In this document: piece after piece, positions 1-6,250 of the stretch
Layout: each line of letters begins with the position of its first letter
How positions within the stretch are numbered: position 1 is the stretch's first letter
From: Desulfobacterales bacterium
GTDB taxonomy: Bacteria > Desulfobacterota > Desulfobacteria > Desulfobacterales > Desulfosalsimonadaceae
Direction of reading: 5' to 3'
Assembly (NCBI GenBank): GCA_007127175.1
Contig: SKZX01000340.1
Coordinates: forward strand, 1 to 11,381
Length of the DNA stretch: 11,381 bases
Notes under the pieces: generated by a model
The model's input: only the letters and a program-made list of their open reading frames with translations
What the model was told of the DNA's origin: nothing
Database searches by the model: none
Made by a program: the position numbers and the translations under genes

Positions 1-30
1 ATATTCATTTAAATAAATAAGGAACATACC

Positions 31-1149
31 ATGCAGATAACAATAAAAAAAGATGACATTTCGGAAGTATTGTCCCGGATACAAGGATTGACCGGAAAAA
101 AAACCAGCCTGGCCATTACTGAAAATGTCCTCCTGAAGGCCGCTGAAAACGAAATAACCCTTACGGCAACGGACATTGAAACCGGTTTTGAAGGCGCATA
201 CCCTGCCGAGATACGGGGTTCAGGGGAGATAGCCGTAAACTCAAGGAAATTCAGTGAAATCATAAAAAATTTTCCAACAGAGGATATCCAGATCCAGGAA
301 CTTGAAAATAAATGGATAGAAATATCATCCCCAAAGGTTGAATATCACCTGGTTGGGATGGACCCGGAAGAGTTTCCGGAAGTTCCAAAAATCGATGGCA
401 GCGGGTTGACGTCTGTTGATTCAGCTTCTTTAAAGAAAATGATTGATAAAACGGTTATTATTGCCGTTGGGGGCAATGAAAAACGGGTGCACCTGACAGG
501 TGTCCTGTTGACGTTCATGGATAAAGGCAATGAAAAAACCATTCGTATGGTTTCCACTGATTTCAAACGCCTTTCCAAGGTCGATTATATTTGCGACCCG
601 GGTTCTTTTTTTGAAGGGGAAACCAGCGTGATTGTTCCGAAAAAAGGACTTGGCGAAATAAACAAATTTCTCGAAAACGAGGGAAATGTTGAAATAGGCA
701 TAAAAGACAATCACTTTGTCGTAAGAAAAGAAAATGAGCATGCCATTGTCAATCTCATGGAAGGTAATTTTCCCCCCTACGAGGAACTGCTGAAAACCGA
801 CCCCCAATATGATATTGTATTTGATCGCGCCAGGTTGATGATGATGCTCAAAAGAATGACGATTTTAACGTCCGATGATTACCGGGGTGTGATATTCCAT
901 TTCAACAACGATGAATTAACCATACGGACCGTCAACGCGGTCCTGGGAGAATCAAAAGAGACCATGGAAATTGCCTATGATGGAGAACCCAGGGAGATCG
1001 CGTTCAACCCGAAATATTTCCTTGAGGCGATCGGTTTTATTGATGATGAAAAGGTTGTCCTGAATATCAGGGATGATTCAAACCCCTGTATTGTCCGTGG
1101 GGAGAGTGATTTAAGTTATATTAACATTATTATGCCCATGAAAATATGA
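31..1149 (+). CDS. dnaN: DNA polymerase III beta subunit (sliding clamp)
   Basis: The product is the ring-shaped processivity clamp that encircles DNA and tethers the replicative polymerase, and that also docks repair and initiation-control proteins. At 372 residues it is close to the usual 366-380, and it reads through as three clamp-type domains of about 120 residues each. The N terminus (MQITIKKDDISEVLSRIQG) and the C-terminal VMPMKI-like ending (IIMPMKI) are typical; the C-terminal segment helps form the hydrophobic peptide-binding pocket. The start is set by an AGGA ribosome site at about 20-23, seven bases before the ATG. dnaA commonly lies just upstream and could sit outside this window. 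The stop codon TGA (1147-1149) shares its last two bases with the left end of a hairpin repeat. The gene is followed by gyrB with no recF between. Identification is firm from family-wide similarity; the domain division is known of the family rather than measured here. Confidence 0.97.
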   Translation: MQITIKKDDISEVLSRIQGLTGKKTSLAITENVLLKAAENEITLTATDIETGFEGAYPAEIRGSGEIAVNSRKFSEIIKNFPTEDIQIQELENKWIEISSPKVEYHLVGMDPEEFPEVPKIDGSGLTSVDSASLKKMIDKTVIIAVGGNEKRVHLTGVLLTFMDKGNEKTIRMVSTDFKRLSKVDYICDPGSFFEGETSVIVPKKGLGEINKFLENEGNVEIGIKDNHFVVRKENEHAIVNLMEGNFPPYEELLKTDPQYDIVFDRARLMMMLKRMTILTSDDYRGVIFHFNNDELTIRTVNAVLGESKETMEIAYDGEPREIAFNPKYFLEAIGFIDDEKVVLNIRDDSNPCIVRGESDLSYINIIMPMKI

Positions 1150-1274
1150 CGGCTTTGCAAAAAGCCCAATATCTGCGTTGCGCGCAATCTTTGAAGAATC
1201 TCACGTACGGCGAAGTACGATCAATTCTTCAAAGATTGCGCGCGCCTTGATCTTGGACTTTTTTCAAAGCCGTC
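1148..1274 (+). repeat. 127-bp long-hairpin repeat, copy 1
   Basis: This is an almost complete inverted repeat. The outer arms (1148-1164 with 1258-1274, GACGGCTTTG and CAAAGCCGTC at the tips) pair at 16 of 17 positions. A perfect 20-bp inner stem joins 1180-1199 to 1224-1243, and a 5-bp tip stem (CGTAC/GTACG, 1204-1208 with 1215-1219) closes a 6-base loop. Unpaired conserved blocks lie between outer and inner stems (CCAATATCTGCGTTG on the left, GCCTTGATC on the right). A second copy lies at 3904-4028 on the opposite strand. It carries no ORF and no adjoining transposase, so it resembles a MITE or REP-like element. In RNA it would fold just past the dnaN stop and could act as a 3' stabiliser or attenuator; that role is inference. 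Confidence 0.9.
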
Positions 1275-1349
1275 TGAACTCGACTTACGAATGAATAAAG
1301 ATATGATGGCGGTTTTGAATATATTGATTCTGCCGTCTGAACCCGACTT
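1269..1349 (+). repeat. 18-bp direct repeat at the repeat edge, upstream of gyrB
   Basis: The right end of hairpin copy 1 plus flank (1269-1286, GCCGTCTGAACTCGACTT) recurs at 1332-1349 with one mismatch (T to C). Between them, around 1304-1337, is a weak arm-like pair (TGATGGCGG and CTGCCGTC). The simplest reading is a second, internally deleted copy of the repeat, or a local duplication of its end. It occupies most of the remaining dnaN-gyrB gap. No convincing promoter was found in this gap. Confidence 0.6.
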
Positions 1350-1367
1350 TTTAAGAGACTGTCAAAA

Positions 1368-3839
1368 ATGATGAAACAAGAAAAAAACGATCATGTTTAT
1401 GATCAAAGCAGCATCAATGTACTGAAGGGTCTTGAGGCGGTCCGGTTGAGACCTTCCATGTATATAGGAAACGTGGATTTTGATGGGCTTCATCACCTGG
1501 TATACGAAATTGTGGACAACAGCATCGATGAAGCCATGGCCGGCCATTGCGACACCATCAATGTGACAATCCACACGGATAAAAGCGTCAGCGTCGAGGA
1601 CAACGGCCGCGGCATACCGGTAGGTATTCATAAAACGGAAAATATTCCGGCTGTTGAAGTTGTTCTGACAAAACTTCATGCCGGGGGAAAATTCGATCAT
1701 GATTCGTACAAGGTTTCAGGGGGTCTTCACGGGGTCGGCGTATCGGTTGTGAACGCCCTTTCCGAGGAACTGGAGGTGACGGTTTTCAAGGACGGAAAAG
1801 TATATTACCAGACCTATTCGAGGGGCCACAAGACCAGCGAACTGAATATTGTCGGCGATACATTCAAACGGGGGACCAACATCCGTTTTAAACCCGACAC
1901 GCAGATCATGACGACCGATGAGTTCGATTACGAGACGCTCAAAAAACGGCTGCGGGAACTTGCTTTTTTAAACAAGGGTATCCGTATAACCATTGATGAC
2001 GAGAGAATAGATGAAAAAGAAGATTTCTGTTATGAAGGCGGCCTGAGGGAGTTTGTCCAGTTTCTCAACCGTCGTCACAGCAGTCTGCATGAACCCGTCA
2101 TCATTGAAGGTGAAAAAAACGACGTCCAGGTCGAGGTGGCGATCCAGTACAATGACACCTTCAACGAGAAAATCTTCACATTTGCAAACAATATCAATAC
2201 GGCCGAGGGAGGGTTTCACCTGGTGGGATTCAAAACCGGGCTGACCCGGACGCTGAACCATTACGCCGCCGGCTCCGATATTCTTAAAAAGCTCAAAGCG
2301 AAAATATCCGGCGAGGATGTGCGCGAGGGGCTTACCGCCATTGTCAGCATCAGAATCATGAATCCCCAGTTCGAGGGACAGACCAAGACAAAATTGGGAA
2401 ATTCCGATGTGAGGGGGATTGTCGAGTCCTTGATGAATGAAAAACTGGGCAGCTTTCTCGAGGAAAACCCGCAGACGGCAAAAAAGATCATTGCAAAGGC
2501 CGTTGAGGCGGCGCGCGTGCGGGATGCGGCAAAAAGAGCCCGGGATATCGCGCGGAGCAAAGGGTCGATGCTGGATTCCACCCTGCCTGGCAAACTGGCC
2601 GACTGCCAGGTGTCGGATCCCGCCCAGCGGGAAATATTCATTGTAGAGGGGGATTCAGCGGGCGGATCGGCAAAACAGGGAAGAGACCGGCGAACCCAGG
2701 CCATTCTGCCCCTCAAGGGAAAAATACTCAATGTCGAAAAGGCCCGGTTTGACAAACTGCTGAGAAGCGAGGAAATAAAAAACCTGATTACCGCCATGGG
2801 GACCGGGATCGGCAGTGAAGAATACGACATTGAAAAAATCAAATACCACAAGATCATCATCATGACGGATGCGGATGTGGACGGGTCCCACATACGAACC
2901 CTGCTGCTGACCTTTTTCTACCGGCAGATGCCGGAAATCATAGAAAAAGGTTATCTCTACATTGCGCAGCCCCCCCTGTTCAAAATAAGCAGGGGGAAAT
3001 CGGAAACCTACCTGAAAGATGAGCAGGAGTATACGCAGTACATATTGAAGCGCGCCTGCAACGAAAGATATATCAAGGCCGAACATGACCATGCGGAAGA
3101 TGCCGTTTTAACGGGGAATGATTTTTATGTTTTTGTAACAGACCTGGCCGAATACCTGGACGTATTATACCGGCTGGAAAAAAACGGCGTATACGGCGAC
3201 CTTGTGGAATTGCTGATCAAGAATAACGTCGACGACAAGGCTTTTCTGCAGGATATGGAAAAAATGAAAAAACTGAAAGCCGTCCTGGAGAAAAGCAGCT
3301 TTGTCGCCGATGAACCGCAGCACAACGAAGAGCGAAATGTTTTTGAGCTGATGGTTTACCCGGCCTTGTCGGACGAAGTGGAGGAGATGTTCAAGGAAGT
3401 TTCCGATAAAAAACAGATTACGGTTAAAATCGGGCGTGGACTCATTCATTCCAGGGACTACCAGAGAGCGCTGCTGCTTTTCAAAGCGATTTCGCGCTAT
3501 GATGCGGACCGGTTCAACGTATACCCGGTAGCAAAAGATGAAAAAGCCGAAAAAAGCGAACCGGTTGTCATGGAAAGCAAGAAGGCCCTGATCCAGCACC
3601 TGCTGGAAGAAGGAAAAAAAGGGCTTTCCATACAGCGATACAAAGGCTTGGGGGAAATGAACCCGGGGCAGTTGTGGGAAACCACCATGGACCCGGCGAC
3701 CCGCCACCTGCTTCAGGTGAAGGTTTTCAACATCGATGATACAGACGATATTTTCACCATCCTGATGGGCGACGAAGTGGAGCCCCGGCGCAACTTCATA
3801 CAGAGCAATGCCCTTGAAGTGAGCGTACTGGACATCTAA
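1368..3839 (+). CDS. gyrB: DNA gyrase subunit B
   Basis: GyrB is the ATPase and TOPRIM subunit of the type IIA topoisomerase that introduces negative supercoils; it works with GyrA, which is not in this window. The N-terminal GHKL ATPase shows the helix with EIVDNSIDEA, the EDNGRGIP motif and the glycine-rich lid GGLHGVGVSVVNALS (from about residue 117). The TOPRIM domain has EGDSAGGSA (about 427) and DADVDGSHIRTLL (about 500), which hold the metal-binding acidic residues. The C-terminal tail has QRYKGLGEMNP (about 755). At 823 residues it has the extra block of roughly 170-190 residues (about 560-735) seen in Gram-negative GyrB and absent from the roughly 640-residue forms. Two ATG codons stand in tandem (1368 and 1371). 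A weak GAGA ribosome site at 1355-1358 suits the first. It may be co-transcribed with dnaN through the hairpin repeat. Confidence 0.98.
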   Translation: MMKQEKNDHVYDQSSINVLKGLEAVRLRPSMYIGNVDFDGLHHLVYEIVDNSIDEAMAGHCDTINVTIHTDKSVSVEDNGRGIPVGIHKTENIPAVEVVLTKLHAGGKFDHDSYKVSGGLHGVGVSVVNALSEELEVTVFKDGKVYYQTYSRGHKTSELNIVGDTFKRGTNIRFKPDTQIMTTDEFDYETLKKRLRELAFLNKGIRITIDDERIDEKEDFCYEGGLREFVQFLNRRHSSLHEPVIIEGEKNDVQVEVAIQYNDTFNEKIFTFANNINTAEGGFHLVGFKTGLTRTLNHYAAGSDILKKLKAKISGEDVREGLTAIVSIRIMNPQFEGQTKTKLGNSDVRGIVESLMNEKLGSFLEENPQTAKKIIAKAVEAARVRDAAKRARDIARSKGSMLDSTLPGKLADCQVSDPAQREIFIVEGDSAGGSAKQGRDRRTQAILPLKGKILNVEKARFDKLLRSEEIKNLITAMGTGIGSEEYDIEKIKYHKIIIMTDADVDGSHIRTLLLTFFYRQMPEIIEKGYLYIAQPPLFKISRGKSETYLKDEQEYTQYILKRACNERYIKAEHDHAEDAVLTGNDFYVFVTDLAEYLDVLYRLEKNGVYGDLVELLIKNNVDDKAFLQDMEKMKKLKAVLEKSSFVADEPQHNEERNVFELMVYPALSDEVEEMFKEVSDKKQITVKIGRGLIHSRDYQRALLLFKAISRYDADRFNVYPVAKDEKAEKSEPVVMESKKALIQHLLEEGKKGLSIQRYKGLGEMNPGQLWETTMDPATRHLLQVKVFNIDDTDDIFTILMGDEVEPRRNFIQSNALEVSVLDI

Positions 3840-3842
3840 ATT

Positions 3843-3897
3843 TGATGGCACCGTAAAAAATCGAGATCGTCAAAATTGATGGTTTCGTAAAAAGTCG
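3843..3897 (+). repeat. Two degenerate repeat-arm fragments after gyrB
   Basis: Two tandem 21-base units, 3843-3863 (TGATGGCACCGTAAAAAATCG) and 3877-3897 (TGATGGTTTCGTAAAAAGTCG, one base past its 20-base core), resemble the left outer arm of the hairpin repeat that begins at 3904 (GACGGCTTTGTAAAAAG). They lie head to tail, directly after the gyrB stop, with no matching right arms. They look like decayed or truncated copies of the same element family, which suggests that this convergent gap has received the repeat more than once. Confidence 0.7.
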
Positions 3898-3903
3898 TTT
3901 CCA

Positions 3904-4028
3904 GACGGCTTTGTAAAAAGTTCACGATCAAGGCACGAGTAATTATTGAAGAATTGAGCGTACTTAGCCGTACGTGATATTCTTCAATAATTACTCGCAA
4001 CGCAGATATTGGTATTTACGAAGCCGTC
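3904..4028 (-). repeat. 125-bp long-hairpin repeat, copy 2
   Basis: This is the same family as the repeat after dnaN, in opposite genomic orientation but in the same orientation relative to the gene it follows (asnS). The outer arms GACGGCTTTGTAAAAAG (3904-3920) and the complementary 4012-4028 pair imperfectly. The inner stem is perfect over 19 bp (3936-3954 with 3979-3997), and the CGTAC/GTACG tip stem (3959-3963 with 3970-3974) again closes 6 bases within a 24-base apical region. Four inner-stem base pairs differ from copy 1, and all four keep Watson-Crick pairing. It sits between the convergent gyrB and asnS and could form a hairpin in either transcript. There is no downstream T-run, so it is not called as a terminator. 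Confidence 0.9.
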
Positions 4029-5415
4029 AAAATTCGATGTTTCCGGGCGTTCGTGGAAAGGGTATCACGTCCCTGATGTTGGCAACGCCCGTTGCCAGCA
4101 TGATGAACCGCTCGAAACCCATTCCGAAACCGCTGTGGGGAACGCTGCCGTACCTTCTGGAATCCATGTACCACCAGTACTGCGAGGCGTCCAGGTTGGT
4201 TTCGGCCATACGCATTTCCAGCATGTCCGCCCGCTCTTCCCGCTGACTGCCGCCGATGATTTCGCCGATCCGGGGAACGATGATGTCCATGGCGGCGACC
4301 GTTTTTTCATCGTCATTGAGCCGCATGTAAAAGGGTTTGATTTGCCGGGGATAGTCGTAAACAATGACCGGCTGCCGGAAAACCGTCTCCGCCAGGTACC
4401 GCTCGTGTTCTGTTTGAAGATCTTTTCCAAGAGAAACCGGATAGTTGAAATCAGTCCCACTCTTTTGCAGCATGTCGATGGCTTCATTATAGGCAATTCG
4501 AACAAACGGCTTTTCCACAATTGTGTTTAACGTCTCGATGAGCGACGTGTCCACAAAACGGGCAAAAAGGCCGATATCGTCTTCGCAGCGGCGCATGACG
4601 TGCAAAATCAGGTGACGGACGAATTCCTCCGAGAAATCCATGTTTTCCGTTAAATCACAGAATGCCATTTCCGGTTCCACCATCCAGAACTCGGAGGCAT
4701 GCCGGCTTGTGTTTGAGTTTTCCGCCCGAAAGGTCGGGCCGAAGGTATACACATCGCCCATGGCCAGGGCAAACATTTCGGCTTCAAGCTGCCCGGACAC
4801 GGTAAGGAAGGTTTTCCGGCCGAAAAAATCGCGGGCATAGACATCAGCGGTATCGTTTCCGGCTTGATTCTCATTACCCGGTTCCATTGTGGTTACGCGG
4901 AACAGTTCTCCGGCGCCCTCGCAATCGGAGCCGGTCAGAATGGGTGTGTGCACGTAAACGAAGTTTCTTTCTTGAAAAAAGCGGTGAATTTCATGGGCCG
5001 CTTCGGATCTTATGCGAAAAACCGCCCCGTACTTGTTGGTTCGGGGGCGAAGGTGGCCGATGGTCCTCAAGAATTCGTCGGTATGCCGTTTTTTCTGAAG
5101 CGGATAGGCGTCGGGGGCGATCTGGTATATATGGATGCGGGAAGCCAGAACTTCCCATTTCTGACCCTTGCCGGGTGACGGCCGCAAACCGCCGGTGACG
5201 GCCACGGCCGAGCCCGTGGTCAGCCGGCGGATTTCTTCGTAATTGTCAAGGTGATCTTCGGCAATGACCTGTATCCCCGAAAGGCAGGAGCCGTCGTTTA
5301 TTTCAACGAACGAAAAGGATTTTGAGTCCCTGCGCGTCCTCACCCACCCCCTGATCTGAACAGCGCTTTTCTCCCTGTCGGACAAAAGCAGTTCTTTGAT
5401 TTTTGTTTTTCGCAT
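4027..5415 (-). CDS. asnS: Asparaginyl-tRNA synthetase
   Basis: This class II aminoacyl-tRNA synthetase activates asparagine with ATP and charges tRNA-Asn in the cytoplasm. The N-terminal OB-fold anticodon-binding domain runs about residues 15-100 (VQIRGWVRTRRDSKSFSFVE). Motif 1 lies in the region before TPILTGSDCEGAGE (about 150-165). Motif 2 is FGPTFRAENSNTSRH (arginine at about 229). Motif 3 is HSGFGMGFERFIM (about 430) with the FPRTPGNIEF ending characteristic of AsnRS rather than AspRS. The start is taken as the ATG at 5413-5415. A TTG two codons upstream (5419-5421) is possible, but the AGG ribosome site (5423-5425) sits 7 bases before the ATG and only 1 base before the TTG. With the ATG start the protein has 462 residues, normal for the family. 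Its TGA stop overlaps the end of hairpin copy 2. It is transcribed divergently from the dsr operon and convergently with gyrB. Confidence 0.96.
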   Translation of the reverse strand: MRKTKIKELLLSDREKSAVQIRGWVRTRRDSKSFSFVEINDGSCLSGIQVIAEDHLDNYEEIRRLTTGSAVAVTGGLRPSPGKGQKWEVLASRIHIYQIAPDAYPLQKKRHTDEFLRTIGHLRPRTNKYGAVFRIRSEAAHEIHRFFQERNFVYVHTPILTGSDCEGAGELFRVTTMEPGNENQAGNDTADVYARDFFGRKTFLTVSGQLEAEMFALAMGDVYTFGPTFRAENSNTSRHASEFWMVEPEMAFCDLTENMDFSEEFVRHLILHVMRRCEDDIGLFARFVDTSLIETLNTIVEKPFVRIAYNEAIDMLQKSGTDFNYPVSLGKDLQTEHERYLAETVFRQPVIVYDYPRQIKPFYMRLNDDEKTVAAMDIIVPRIGEIIGGSQREERADMLEMRMAETNLDASQYWWYMDSRRYGSVPHSGFGMGFERFIMLATGVANIRDVIPFPRTPGNIEF

Positions 5416-5463
5416 AGACAAACCTGGACCTGTATTTGAAATCGAGTGAAAAATTAAATTTTC

Positions 5464-5492
5464 TTGACAACCGTTTAGTTTTTGAATATAGT
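5464..5492 (+). promoter_or_regulatory. Sigma70-type promoter for the dsr operon
   Basis: A perfect -35 box TTGACA (5464-5469) is separated by 17 bp from TATAGT (5487-5492), which matches the -10 consensus at five of six positions. Transcription would start near 5499 and give a leader of about 155 nt before the first CDS. This is the strongest promoter-like signal in the divergent asnS/dsr gap and points toward the dsr genes. The call rests on consensus match only. Confidence 0.75.
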
Positions 5493-5520
5493 CGTTCCCT
5501 TTGATTTTGTAGTAAATCTG

Positions 5521-5576
5521 GGTTTATAGGCTGCCCTGCGAAACAGGGCGCCGGTTTGTATACGGTTATATAGGCT
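5521..5576 (+). promoter_or_regulatory. Leader hairpin flanked by near-identical 12-13 base sites
   Basis: Within the predicted 5' leader, GCCCTG (5533-5538) and CAGGGC (5544-5549) form a 6-bp stem with loop CGAAA. It extends through a G-U pair and a bulge to about 5529-5552. It is not followed by a T-run, so it is not a simple intrinsic terminator. The near-identical sites GGTTTATAGGCT (5521-5532) and GGTTATATAGGCT (5564-5576) bracket it about 43 bp apart, roughly four helical turns. They could be operator half-sites or chance. I do not recognise a known riboswitch class. Confidence 0.45.
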
Positions 5577-5584
5577 TTATCAGC

Positions 5585-5614
5585 TTAAGCAGAGCGCTTT
5601 TCGTACAATATAAT
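5585..5614 (+). promoter_or_regulatory. Possible second promoter close to the first dsr-operon gene
   Basis: TATAAT at 5609-5614 is a perfect -10 box. The best -35 candidate is TTAAGC (5585-5590) with an 18-bp spacer, which matches only three of six positions. In an A/T-rich region such a box can arise by chance, so this is a weak secondary call beside the stronger promoter at 5464-5492. Confidence 0.3.
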
Positions 5615-5654
5615 GTAAAAAAAGAAAAACGATATCAATAAAATTTAATAAGCC

Positions 5655-6164
5655 GTGCGCATATTTCAACAGAACAAAGACAAATGGCTGGGAAAATGGC
5701 TGGATGCGTTGTTTTCAACGTACCCGGCCGAATCCGCCTTTTTTTTCAGAAATACAATCGATTCGTTTTCAAACCCGGTCGGTGCGACGCTGAAAACCGG
5801 GTTGACCGACCTCTATGACGCCTTGACCGCACCCCGGTTCAACCCGGAAGCCACCAGAAAAATACTGGAACCCGTTGTAAAGCTTCGTGCCGTCCAGGAG
5901 TTTACCCCTGCCCTGGCCCTGGGTTTCATCTACGAACTCAAAGCCATTGTAAGCGCTGGATCACAGTTGTCCGGGCAGGAAAAGGAAGTTGTCTTTTCCA
6001 GGATCGATACGGCCATGCTTTATGCCTTCGACCTCTACATGGAAAACAAAAAAATTATATACACACTGCGGGCGAGCCAGGCACGGGACAATGTCAGGCA
6101 ACTGCTGATCAAAAAAGATTTGATATGCGAGCTCCCGGAAATCGATCCGGAGCTTGCCAGATAA
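5655..6164 (+). CDS. Stand-alone RsbRD N-terminal-domain protein, first gene of dsr operon
   Basis: This is a predicted 169-residue soluble protein with no signal peptide or membrane segment. The core pattern KWLDALFSTYP, then NPVGATLKTGLTDLYDAL, then LEPVVKLRAVQEFTPALALGFIYELKAIV, matches the RsbRD_N family (RsbT co-antagonist N-terminal sensor domain), an all-helical domain usually fused to a STAS domain in stressosome proteins. Here the STAS domain is absent and the protein ends soon after the domain. The start must be the GTG at 5655, because an in-frame TAA lies at 5649-5651 and no ATG occurs near; family-like sequence begins almost at once. No clear ribosome site precedes it, so translation may be weak or regulated. 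It is 86 bases before dsrM on the same strand and downstream of the operon promoter, suggesting a role tied to sulfite-reduction electron flow. The actual function is unknown. Confidence 0.85.
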   Translation: MRIFQQNKDKWLGKWLDALFSTYPAESAFFFRNTIDSFSNPVGATLKTGLTDLYDALTAPRFNPEATRKILEPVVKLRAVQEFTPALALGFIYELKAIVSAGSQLSGQEKEVVFSRIDTAMLYAFDLYMENKKIIYTLRASQARDNVRQLLIKKDLICELPEIDPELAR

Positions 6165-6250
6165 CGTTATACGTATTAACCGCAGACCGGTAAGGGGACG
6201 CACAGGAGAACAGTGCCGCCCCCAAGTCCGGCAAAGTGAGGTGGTGATCA

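Noticed and set aside
1148..1274. CRISPR array or insertion sequence
   Set aside because: There is no periodic repeat-spacer arrangement, no transposase frame, and only palindromic arms of one element.
3904..4028. Hairpin copy 2 as an intrinsic terminator for gyrB and asnS
   Set aside because: The hairpin is long and has internal spacers but no T-run directly after the stem on either strand, so the usual terminator pattern is not met; an influence on 3' ends remains possible.
4009..4530. A + strand reading frame of 173 codons opposite the asnS 3' half, starting within hairpin copy 2
   Set aside because: The - strand frame is an unmistakable AsnRS with motifs 2 and 3. The + strand frame shows no family features, has no ribosome site and starts in a repeat.
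5416..5500. A defined asnS promoter on the - strand
   Set aside because: TTGTCA (5465-5470 read in reverse) lacks a -10 box at a proper distance, and other A/T-rich candidates are no better than chance.
5499..5654. A tRNA or known riboswitch in the leader
   Set aside because: No cloverleaf, CCA end or T-loop pattern is present, and the hairpin does not match the riboswitch cores I can recall.
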